Assembly: GCA_027004335.1 (NCBI GenBank)
Contig: JALTID010000205.1
Coordinates: 1-7,173, forward strand
Direction of reading: 5' to 3'
Source: a bacterium
GTDB lineage: Bacteria > JALSQH01
DNA length: 7,173 bases
How positions within the stretch are numbered: the first letter of the stretch is position 1; every line of letters starts with the position of its first letter. The notes beneath the pieces were generated by a model, which saw nothing but the letters and a program-made list of their open reading frames with translations, was not told the DNA's origin and searched no databases. The position numbers were made by a program, and so were the translations under genes. Below, piece after piece: positions 1 through 6,257 of this stretch.

Positions 1-677
1 ACCCTGGCTTTCTCAAGTTCCAGATAGCCCCCCATCTTCATGGGATCTGAATAGTGAACTTCGCTGTATTTCACTTTTCCAAAAATCCACATCAGCATAT
101 CAAAAAAATGAATCCCAATATTTGTGGCAATCCCACCAGATTTGGAAATATCTCCCTTCCATGAGATAAAATACCACTTGCCTCTTGAAGTTATGTAAAT
201 CAACTCAATATCATGGATCTTATCAGGTGGCTCATTTTCAATTCTCTTTCTTAATTCAAGAAGGGCAGGATGTACTCTCAGTTGAAGGATGTTGTAAACT
301 TTTTTACCCGTTTCTTTTTCTATTTCTGCGAGAGCATCAAGGTTCCATGGATTAAGAACGAGAGGTTTCTCACAAATAGCATCAGCTCCGATTCTTAAGG
401 CAAATCTTATATGCGCATCGTGAAGGTAATTGGGGGAACAGATGCTAACATAATGGATCCTTTTATCCTCCCCGCTTCTTCTAAGTTTCTCTGCATGTCT
501 ATCGAATCTTTCAAACTCTGTAAAAAAATGTACATCATCAAAATACTGATCAAGTACTCCAACCGAATCACATTTATCAAGTGCTGCCACGAGCCTGTTG
601 CCGGTTTCCTTTATCGCCTTTAAATGCCGTGGCGCAATGTAACCTGCTACACCAACCAATGCAAAATTCTTGATCAT
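1..677 (-). CDS. wbpB: UDP-N-acetyl-D-glucosaminuronate 3-dehydrogenase (WbpB/WlbA type), N-terminal part
   Basis: Gfo/Idh/MocA-family oxidoreductase, 225 residues visible; the C-terminal third of a family of roughly 310-350 residues lies beyond the left edge. The N-terminus MIKNFALVGVAGYIAPRHLK closely matches what I recall of Bordetella WlbA, including the glycine-rich NAD loop followed by YIAPRH. Other WlbA-like stretches are YVSICSPNYLH (about 81-91), the CEKPL motif (102-106, family catalytic Lys at 104), YNILQLR, YITSRGKWY, SWKGD, and TNIGIHFFDML with the probable catalytic His190. Known role: NAD-dependent oxidation of the 3-OH of UDP-GlcNAcA, the step before transamination toward 2,3-diacetamido uronic acids of O-antigen or other surface glycans, in the cytoplasm. 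The start at 677 is supported by AGGGG (683-687) five bases upstream and by alignment with WlbA. It has its own probable promoter and lies beyond a terminator, so it is probably a separate unit continuing leftward. A close Gfo/Idh/MocA paralogue acting on another UDP-sugar is the main alternative. Confidence 0.92.
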   Translation of the reverse strand, partial: MIKNFALVGVAGYIAPRHLKAIKETGNRLVAALDKCDSVGVLDQYFDDVHFFTEFERFDRHAEKLRRSGEDKRIHYVSICSPNYLHDAHIRFALRIGADAICEKPLVLNPWNLDALAEIEKETGKKVYNILQLRVHPALLELRKRIENEPPDKIHDIELIYITSRGKWYFISWKGDISKSGGIATNIGIHFFDMLMWIFGKVKYSEVHYSDPMKMGGYLELEKAR

Positions 678-705
678 TTTGACCCCTGAGAGTTTTTAAT
701 ATGAT

Positions 706-733
706 ATTTTAAGATAATGAGAAAATTTTTCAA
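706..733 (-). promoter_or_regulatory. Probable sigma70-type promoter for wbpB
   Basis: Reading the minus strand, TTGAAA (733-728) is followed after 16 bases by TAAAAT (711-706), each 5 of 6 to consensus. Transcription would begin near 699, giving a leader of about 20 bases that carries the AGGGG ribosome site. The -35 box overlaps the end of the T-rich tail of the upstream terminator, so the two signals are packed back to back. The region is A+T-rich, so chance matches are possible; position and spacing are the main support. Confidence 0.55.
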
Positions 734-774
734 AATAAAAATCCTCTCTTCCCCCTAAAACCAGGGTAGAGAGG
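731..774 (-). terminator. Rho-independent terminator of the lipoprotein/barrel unit
   Basis: On the minus strand, CCTCTCT (774-768) pairs with AGAGAGG (749-743). Inside this, after one A-A mismatch, CCC pairs with GGG, leaving a loop of roughly ten bases that contains TTTT. The stem is followed directly by ATTTTTATTTT (742-732). It begins 23 bases after the stop codon of the barrel gene. No T-run follows on the plus strand, so it acts in one direction, ending the two-gene unit and separating it from wbpB. Confidence 0.85.
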
Positions 775-797
775 TTCAATATGTTAGTATTAATAGT

Positions 798-1784
798 TCA
801 AAATTCGTAGCTGTACTTAAAGACAACACCTCCTAACTGATCTGGATTCTTCACTCCTGAAATAGTACTCTTAAGAGGCACCATCACATACATACCGGCA
901 AGGGCAAATGTCCCGTATTCTGTCTGAAAACCGGCCTCCATCACCCCGTTAAACCCAAGGGCAAAACCATTATAATCTTCAGGTCTCTTAATGTAGTATG
1001 AGTTCTGTTTTAAATAATAGCTGGTATGGTAAAAACAGAAAGAAAGATAGGGTCTGAAACCAAGATAAAATTTGTCAGTTAACCCATAATTCAACCCTGG
1101 TCCCAGAGAAATGATGTTCATAGAATTTTCCCAGTGAGCTTCGAACTCACCTATCTGTGGATCACTCTGAGAGAAATCAGTTTTACCACCCAATCTTGTA
1201 TAATCTATACTTCCAGCTAAAATTATTCCGGGATTACTCTTGAAAAGTCCCTTTACATTAAACTGACCACCCACTCCAAAAACTAGAGAATTATAGATAT
1301 TCCCTATGAGATAACCTCCAAAGATGAAAGGCTCTATCCCTTTCTTTTCTTTCTCGGAAGAAACACGAATAAGGGCGATACTGCCTCTTGGAGGAACCCA
1401 TCCATAAATAATATAATCCCCAGGCATGGAGATAGTAAGCTTCCAGATCATAGTTCTTCCAAGATAAAAATTACCCCACCTGCGCCGGGTTGGAAGAGCA
1501 GTAAAAACCTTCTTCTTGAACAATTTTTTGTTTCTGAATATTTCAATTCCCACTTTTTGAGGCGTAGGGGAAATTAGAAGAGGTACAATTTTAACTCTGA
1601 AGGTACCGGCAGATCCAATTTTCAAAAGAACAGGATATTTTTTACCCAGATACGCATATGCTCTGCCCTCCAGACTCGTTCTCCCCCCTTTTCTTGTAAC
1701 AACCTGGATTTTTGCATCCGCCATCAGTGATGAAGAAAAGAGAAAAATTATAATAACTACAAAAAACTTTCTTACATCCTTCAT
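798..1784 (-). CDS. Secreted protein with N-terminal beta domain and probable outer-membrane beta-barrel
   Basis: I do not recognise a named family. The 328-residue protein starts with a signal peptide: K2/R5/K6, a hydrophobic core FFVVIIIFLF (7-16), and a likely cleavage after ADA (22-24). Residues about 25-147 are Lys/Arg-rich and strand-rich, ending in MPGDYIIYGWVPPRGSIALI, which suggests a beta-sandwich. Residues about 150-328 show eight alternating aromatic/glycine strands (for example FIFGGYLIGN, LVFGVGGQFNV, FYLGFRPYLSFCFY, TFALAGMYVMVPL) separated by polar loops. The protein ends in VVFKYSYEF with a terminal Phe, as in the C-terminal signal of barrels inserted by BamA. I infer a small outer-membrane barrel with a periplasmic or surface beta domain. 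A GTG at 1796 also opens this frame, but I prefer the ATG at 1784 because TGAGG sits six bases before it and the GTG lacks a ribosome site. The gene lies eight bases after the lipoprotein stop and before a terminator, so it is the second gene of a two-gene operon. A soluble beta-rich periplasmic protein is the alternative. Confidence 0.8.
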   Translation of the reverse strand: MKDVRKFFVVIIIFLFSSSLMADAKIQVVTRKGGRTSLEGRAYAYLGKKYPVLLKIGSAGTFRVKIVPLLISPTPQKVGIEIFRNKKLFKKKVFTALPTRRRWGNFYLGRTMIWKLTISMPGDYIIYGWVPPRGSIALIRVSSEKEKKGIEPFIFGGYLIGNIYNSLVFGVGGQFNVKGLFKSNPGIILAGSIDYTRLGGKTDFSQSDPQIGEFEAHWENSMNIISLGPGLNYGLTDKFYLGFRPYLSFCFYHTSYYLKQNSYYIKRPEDYNGFALGFNGVMEAGFQTEYGTFALAGMYVMVPLKSTISGVKNPDQLGGVVFKYSYEF

Positions 1785-1790
1785 CTCAAA

Positions 1791-1795
1791 CCTCA
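1791..1795 (-). promoter_or_regulatory. Shine-Dalgarno overlapping the upstream stop codon
   Basis: The bases TGAGG (1795-1791) hold both the TGA stop of the lipoprotein gene (1795-1793) and the GAGG ribosome site for the barrel gene, six bases before its ATG at 1784. This placement favours the ATG over the GTG at 1796. It also suggests that ribosomes ending the lipoprotein can reinitiate on the barrel gene, holding the two products in a fixed ratio. Confidence 0.6.
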
Positions 1796-4700
1796 CTGTT
1801 CCGAAAACTCAATCACATAATCTTTCATCAAGCTGTGACCACTGGTATCTTTTACACCCTGAGTAAATACCAGATAGTAACTATTACCACTCTGTAAAGA
1901 CAAACCGTCACAGGTTATCTTCTTATTGCCGTTATCAAAAGCGTAAGAGCCACAACTAATATTCCCTCCAGAATCTGCATCGTATAGATAGAAAGTAGTA
2001 TTATCCACAGATGTGGGATCAACACCAATATTAGTATAAACAGTTACAGATGAAGAATAGTTTATCGTTTCACCATCAGATGGAGTACTGCAAAGAACCT
2101 CGGGGACTGAATCTGTAGCGGAAAAACTAAAGGTGTAATCTGCTCCCATGGGTGTCCCACCAAGATCAGTTATAACAGAGCCATCAAGTGTCACACTATA
2201 GGTCACTCCACCTGCAAAGGGTTCAGCAGGGATAAAGGAGAAGGAATTTGTGGTCCACTCGCCACCCATTGGTACGATACATCCCTCCACACTGAATGTT
2301 TTTCCACAGGCGCTGTAAGTGACCTGAAAACTTCCACTTCCACCAGAAGTATCAGGATAAATCGTATTTACTGCTATAGGTTCACTGAAATTAACAACTA
2401 CTGTGGTTGAGGTTGTTACTCCCGTTGAGCCATTGGCGGGGGATGTTGATACCACCACCGGAGCATCTGACTCCGTAGTAAAATTATATATCTCCTTTAC
2501 CCCACTAGAATTACCTGGATCATAATTGTTCAATGCCATATCCTTTACATACTTGGATAGATAAACATAATAGGTTGTTCCTCCTATATATGGAGAATCT
2601 GGAACAAAAATTATCTGATGAACTGAGTAACTATCTATCACCTTTACCTTCCCACTCAGACAGTTTATTGAATTTAATAAACCTGGGGCCGTATCAAGCC
2701 CTTGCACAGAAGATACACAAAAATCTACCTGATTTGTTACTGAAGCTGGATAAATATTTTCATCAAAATCCACAACCACTGGCGAGGTTACCGTTGTTCC
2801 TCCAGTTTGAGTCAGAGGGGTAGTAACATTCTGAACATTAGGTGGATTAGATTCCACTGTAAAGGTAAAAGATACATCTATGCCCCCATTCCTGCTGGCA
2901 TCTGCCGCATCAGAAGTAGAAATAAGGGTGTAGTCTTGGCCATGGACCATGTTCTCAAGTGGTGTAACCCTTACAATTCCCTGATCATCAGCGGGGTTTA
3001 CAGGATCATAATCAATTCTGATTGGTAAATGATTACTGCTGGAATCTTTAAGATAAAGTATATTATCCTGAAGTGACGCAACAAGCATATCCTGGTCATA
3101 AGTTAGATCAAACCATTCATCCCCATGTATTGTTTGGCCATTACCTGAATTACTTGTTGAACCATATTCACTCACCACACTAACTGTTCCAACACCATTG
3201 TTAGCGTTTCCAGTAGGCGTAAAAGTCCCACTTGAATATATAACTGGATTGCCTACTTCATCACGAATGTCTGAATAGATATAGTAGGTATGTTGATCTC
3301 CATTGGTAAATTCTGGAACTGGTATAAACGTCGCGCTTCTTGTTCTATCATCATAAGCAATTAAACCTACCTTCCATTTCCCTGCTGTATCATCATATAT
3401 TTTTAAAGTATCATCATTTATCGTGGTTATATCCATTGCCCTTGAAAAAACTATTATGAAATTCGTGGTCTGTTCCTTAGCATATTCCACAATATAAGTT
3501 GTTTTTTTACTGGTATGGAATTTATATCTATAAGTCCTTGCAAGAGGATTATTCTGATATGTTCTAATTCCACTCTCTCCACCAATAACAACTGCAATAT
3601 AGTCTTTGTCAAAATCAAGATAGGATAAGGGAACAAGCTTAAAAGACTTACTATTTAATTCTTCAATGGAGCCAGTTACTTTAGAACCGTAACTATCCTC
3701 TATGTATAAAGAATCAGTTGTCACAGTTGTAACATTTATAGGTTCACCAAATTTCACAATTAGATAAGAAGTAACGGGAACATCTTTATTTTGTCCGGCA
3801 AGAAGGTTCCTGGTAACTTTATAATTTTGCATTCCTACACTACTGATAAGGGGATCATTCCTTGTAGTAAAAGAGCTTACATATTCATTGAGATGTTCTC
3901 CACTATTTGATTCAATTCTTGCCGTGAGATGTATCTTATAAAGCTGACCATACCTGAGGGGAAGGACTCCTCTCCTACATGGAGTACTTTGAGGTTGTGG
4001 GTAGATAAATATTCTATCTATTGTGTTAGCAGTTCCATCACCAAGTCCGTCATAGGTATCACCAGAATCAGGCAGAAGATCTGTAGTATCATCATATTTT
4101 ATTTTCACAGGGACTGTTCTTACAAAACCATTATCATCTGTATAGGTCAAATAAGCATCAGTATTGTCAATTGAGGACTTTTTCATCATTGTGGTAAATT
4201 TTACCTCTATAACTTGTGAAACGGGGACTCCAAGTTCTCCATTTGGAGGTAGTACATACTCAATCAGTGAAGATGTTCTTGTTCTAAATCCAGAGGTAAA
4301 TGTCTCTGTTAGAGATTGATTATGTATATCCAGAACATTTCTGGAAATTACTACAGTATAAACTGTATCATACTCAAGTTGCTGTGAAGGAATAAGGACC
4401 GCTGTTCTCGGATAGGTCGCTGAAAGCGGATATTTAATAGTGGAAGTAACTGCCTGAGATGCTAAGGTCTCAGGATTTGAATAGCCTGTAACATCCCCTT
4501 TCACAATAAAGAAATTAGGTTCATAACCATCACTGGAATAGCTGCTATCTGAAGTGAGAGTTTTCCCATATATAGGGGAAGAAAATGTTATATATATCTT
4601 GCCGTTTATATCAAAACCTACCTTACCAGGATGGGGAATGATCTTTTCAACAGTAAGTGGAGGATATTTAGCTGTGGTGAAAGTATAATCTACATCCTGG

Positions 4701-6154
4701 GAGAGAAATCCACCCTCAATTGTTGCATCAGAAGCTCTAACCCCATTTACTCCACCTTTTATCCAGACATGATATAAAGTATTGTATGATAACTTCTCCA
4801 CAGGTTTAAGTGTAACTTTTGTTCCACCAGACAACGTCAGAGTAGCAGGTATTTTTGTAGTAGTATCAGTGTCATATGTAAGATAAATATTGTCTGATGT
4901 TACAGAATCTGGAGATAGTTCATTGCTAAAAATAAGCTGAATGGTTGTAGAGGGGTCTATATCAACTGCACCCTTTGAAGGAAGTGCAGCAACAAGGGTA
5001 AGAGGGGGAGGATCAAGAGTCTTGAAAGTTATAGTTACATTATTAGGGATCAACCAGCCCTGTTCCCATGTGGCTCTTGTAGATTTTATCCCCGAGGGAC
5101 CACCTGAAATTAATATAGAATATGTCGTGGAATATGTAAGTGAAGAGGGATAAATTGTTACCACAGTACTACCCGGTGAATACTGGTAATTAAATGCAAT
5201 AGGCGTCCCAGTTGTTGTATCAATCAAACCTATATTTCCTGCAAAAGATGATGGGGAAATTGCCTCTGAGAAATATAATTTTACTACAGAAGAGAGAGCA
5301 ATATTATCTGATTGATCAGAGGGAGATGAAAAAGCAAGGAACAGTGGAGGGGGATCAACAATTTTAAAAGGAATATTAATTGCATCAGGTTCCAGCCAAC
5401 CAGAAACATCTGTTGCTCGCTGACTCTTTACTCCTTTAGGACCACCTATAATTTCTATTTCATACATAGTTGAATAATCAAGATAACCCTGCTCCTTCAC
5501 ATGGCCTGAAAAAGGTGTAAGAGAAAGTGTAACAACTGTAGATGATGGGGAATAGGAAAGATTAAAAGAAATATTTTTCCCATAAAATGGACTTTCAGGA
5601 TCAACATTTTTTACCACAATACCTGAAAGAGAGTCAGGATTAACAGTTTCAGAAAAATAAAGTTTTATAGTTGGTGTTCTTGAATTATTATCGCTACCAG
5701 GCTCTGGAGTGGAGTATATAAGCTGGAGAGGGGGTGGATCAACTGTGTAAAAAGAAAAATCAACTTCCTTGGCAAGATTGGAACCATCCTTAGCTCTCCT
5801 AAGCCCCTGAGTAACTTTTACAATATAAGTCGTACTGTATTTAAGAGGTTTCTCTGGCATAAATGTCACAGTGTAGGATGTTGCCTGGTAGGAGTAGGTC
5901 CCATTTATCTGGTTACCCGCTTTATCAGTAACTACGATGGCCTGGGAATTAATGGTAGACTGAACTACTCCATCGGAAAAGGTGATTTTAATCGCGGTAT
6001 CCAGTGGTACATTATCCTGTCCCGATGGTGATACCGCAATTACCTGAAAAGGATGAACCACCTCGATGGTGAGTTTCTGCTTACTACATGAAAAAAGAAA
6101 AAATGCAAGCAGAAAAATAAAAATAGCTTTACCTCCCTTCAAAAATCTATCCAT
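1793..6154 (-). CDS. Giant lipoprotein with about twelve bacterial Ig-like (Big_5-type) modules
   Basis: A 1453-residue secreted lipoprotein. The signal sequence has K6/K9, a hydrophobic run AIFIFLLAFFLF and lipobox LFSC, with acylation expected at C23. Ser at +2 does not signal inner-membrane retention. About twelve tandem beta-sandwich modules of 95-135 residues follow, at roughly 36-138, 142-266, 271-380, 385-495, 500-627, 630-765, 769-881, 886-980, 989-1101, 1105-1228, 1231-1346 and 1350-1452. Typical module elements are a 'sP..G..nV' opening, 'I.i.FS..i' as in IKITFS, IKLYFS, VKLYFS and IQLIFS, a 'v.i.P...L.y.t.Y.v.i' core, and a closing 'f.F.t' strand. This is the Big_5 pattern common in surface-exposed lipoproteins. 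No enzymatic domain or anchor other than the lipid is visible. The ATG at 6154 is well supported by AAGGAGG (6167-6161) six bases upstream and by the signal peptide. It is the first gene of a unit with the barrel protein downstream. Likely role: a surface or periplasmic stalk, adhesin or scaffold; the ligand is unknown. Confidence 0.92.
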   Translation of the reverse strand: MDRFLKGGKAIFIFLLAFFLFSCSKQKLTIEVVHPFQVIAVSPSGQDNVPLDTAIKITFSDGVVQSTINSQAIVVTDKAGNQINGTYSYQATSYTVTFMPEKPLKYSTTYIVKVTQGLRRAKDGSNLAKEVDFSFYTVDPPPLQLIYSTPEPGSDNNSRTPTIKLYFSETVNPDSLSGIVVKNVDPESPFYGKNISFNLSYSPSSTVVTLSLTPFSGHVKEQGYLDYSTMYEIEIIGGPKGVKSQRATDVSGWLEPDAINIPFKIVDPPPLFLAFSSPSDQSDNIALSSVVKLYFSEAISPSSFAGNIGLIDTTTGTPIAFNYQYSPGSTVVTIYPSSLTYSTTYSILISGGPSGIKSTRATWEQGWLIPNNVTITFKTLDPPPLTLVAALPSKGAVDIDPSTTIQLIFSNELSPDSVTSDNIYLTYDTDTTTKIPATLTLSGGTKVTLKPVEKLSYNTLYHVWIKGGVNGVRASDATIEGGFLSQDVDYTFTTAKYPPLTVEKIIPHPGKVGFDINGKIYITFSSPIYGKTLTSDSSYSSDGYEPNFFIVKGDVTGYSNPETLASQAVTSTIKYPLSATYPRTAVLIPSQQLEYDTVYTVVISRNVLDIHNQSLTETFTSGFRTRTSSLIEYVLPPNGELGVPVSQVIEVKFTTMMKKSSIDNTDAYLTYTDDNGFVRTVPVKIKYDDTTDLLPDSGDTYDGLGDGTANTIDRIFIYPQPQSTPCRRGVLPLRYGQLYKIHLTARIESNSGEHLNEYVSSFTTRNDPLISSVGMQNYKVTRNLLAGQNKDVPVTSYLIVKFGEPINVTTVTTDSLYIEDSYGSKVTGSIEELNSKSFKLVPLSYLDFDKDYIAVVIGGESGIRTYQNNPLARTYRYKFHTSKKTTYIVEYAKEQTTNFIIVFSRAMDITTINDDTLKIYDDTAGKWKVGLIAYDDRTRSATFIPVPEFTNGDQHTYYIYSDIRDEVGNPVIYSSGTFTPTGNANNGVGTVSVVSEYGSTSNSGNGQTIHGDEWFDLTYDQDMLVASLQDNILYLKDSSSNHLPIRIDYDPVNPADDQGIVRVTPLENMVHGQDYTLISTSDAADASRNGGIDVSFTFTVESNPPNVQNVTTPLTQTGGTTVTSPVVVDFDENIYPASVTNQVDFCVSSVQGLDTAPGLLNSINCLSGKVKVIDSYSVHQIIFVPDSPYIGGTTYYVYLSKYVKDMALNNYDPGNSSGVKEIYNFTTESDAPVVVSTSPANGSTGVTTSTTVVVNFSEPIAVNTIYPDTSGGSGSFQVTYSACGKTFSVEGCIVPMGGEWTTNSFSFIPAEPFAGGVTYSVTLDGSVITDLGGTPMGADYTFSFSATDSVPEVLCSTPSDGETINYSSSVTVYTNIGVDPTSVDNTTFYLYDADSGGNISCGSYAFDNGNKKITCDGLSLQSGNSYYLVFTQGVKDTSGHSLMKDYVIEFSEQ
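4655..6049 (-). repeat. Most regular part of the tandem Ig-like array (modules 1-4 and linkers)
   Basis: Modules 1-4 (residues about 36-500) are the most alike. They are joined by a proline linker: VDPPPL at 138-143, VDPPPL at 266-271, LDPPPL at 380-385 and the decayed YPPL at 497-500. Successive linkers are 128, 114 and about 116 residues apart. The linker codons show as G-rich plus-strand blocks at 5726-5740, 5342-5356 and 5000-5014. Modules 2-4 also share the late motif GGPKGVKSQRAT, GGPSGIKSTRAT and GGVNGVRASDAT, each followed by a Gly-Trp or Gly-Phe. This points to duplication of one module, more recent than that of the C-terminal modules. Confidence 0.75.
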
Positions 6155-6224
6155 TCAACTCCTCCTTTTTCTCATTTCATGCAAAAAAATTGCCAATTTG
6201 TTTATCTCTAAAACAGGATTTTAA

Positions 6225-6253
6225 ATTATAATGGAATATAGTGAGATTGTAAA
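6225..6253 (-). promoter_or_regulatory. Strong sigma70-type promoter of the lipoprotein/barrel unit
   Basis: On the minus strand, TTTACA (6253-6248, 5 of 6 to consensus) lies 17 bases before a perfect TATAAT (6230-6225). Transcription would begin near 6218, giving a leader of about 64 bases that ends in the strong AAGGAGG ribosome site. The -35 box starts only five bases after the lpd stop codon. Near-consensus boxes with ideal spacing suggest constitutive, fairly strong expression; I see no clear operator. Confidence 0.8.
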
Positions 6254-6257
6254 TCCT

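Noticed and set aside
2533-2823. Plus-strand open frame of 96 codons with a protein-like, Leu-rich translation
   Set aside because: It lies wholly antisense to module 10 of the lipoprotein, has no ribosome site before its start and matches no family I recognise. Leu-rich mirrors are expected opposite Ser/Asn/Lys-rich coding sequence.
411-5153. Other short open frames at 411-623, 2807-3028, 3929-4174 and 4941-5153 (plus) and 3454-3636 (minus)
   Set aside because: Each lies inside a well-supported gene in another frame, lacks a convincing ribosome site and has no recognisable domain.
4655-6049. Regular G-rich plus-strand blocks considered as a CRISPR or non-coding repeat array
   Set aside because: The spacing (342-384 bases) equals module length, and the blocks are simply the codons of the DPPPL protein linkers.
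6181-6200. Palindrome AAATTG-G-CAATTT followed by T's on the minus strand, considered as an lpd terminator
   Set aside because: The stem is A+T-rich with a one-base centre, so it cannot form a stable hairpin. It also lies downstream of the lipoprotein promoter, inside its leader, where a terminator would block the operon.
6155-6218. The 64-base leader of the lipoprotein gene considered as a riboswitch or RNA thermometer
   Set aside because: It is too short for known riboswitch aptamers, and no strong pairing with the AAGGAGG site is visible by eye.
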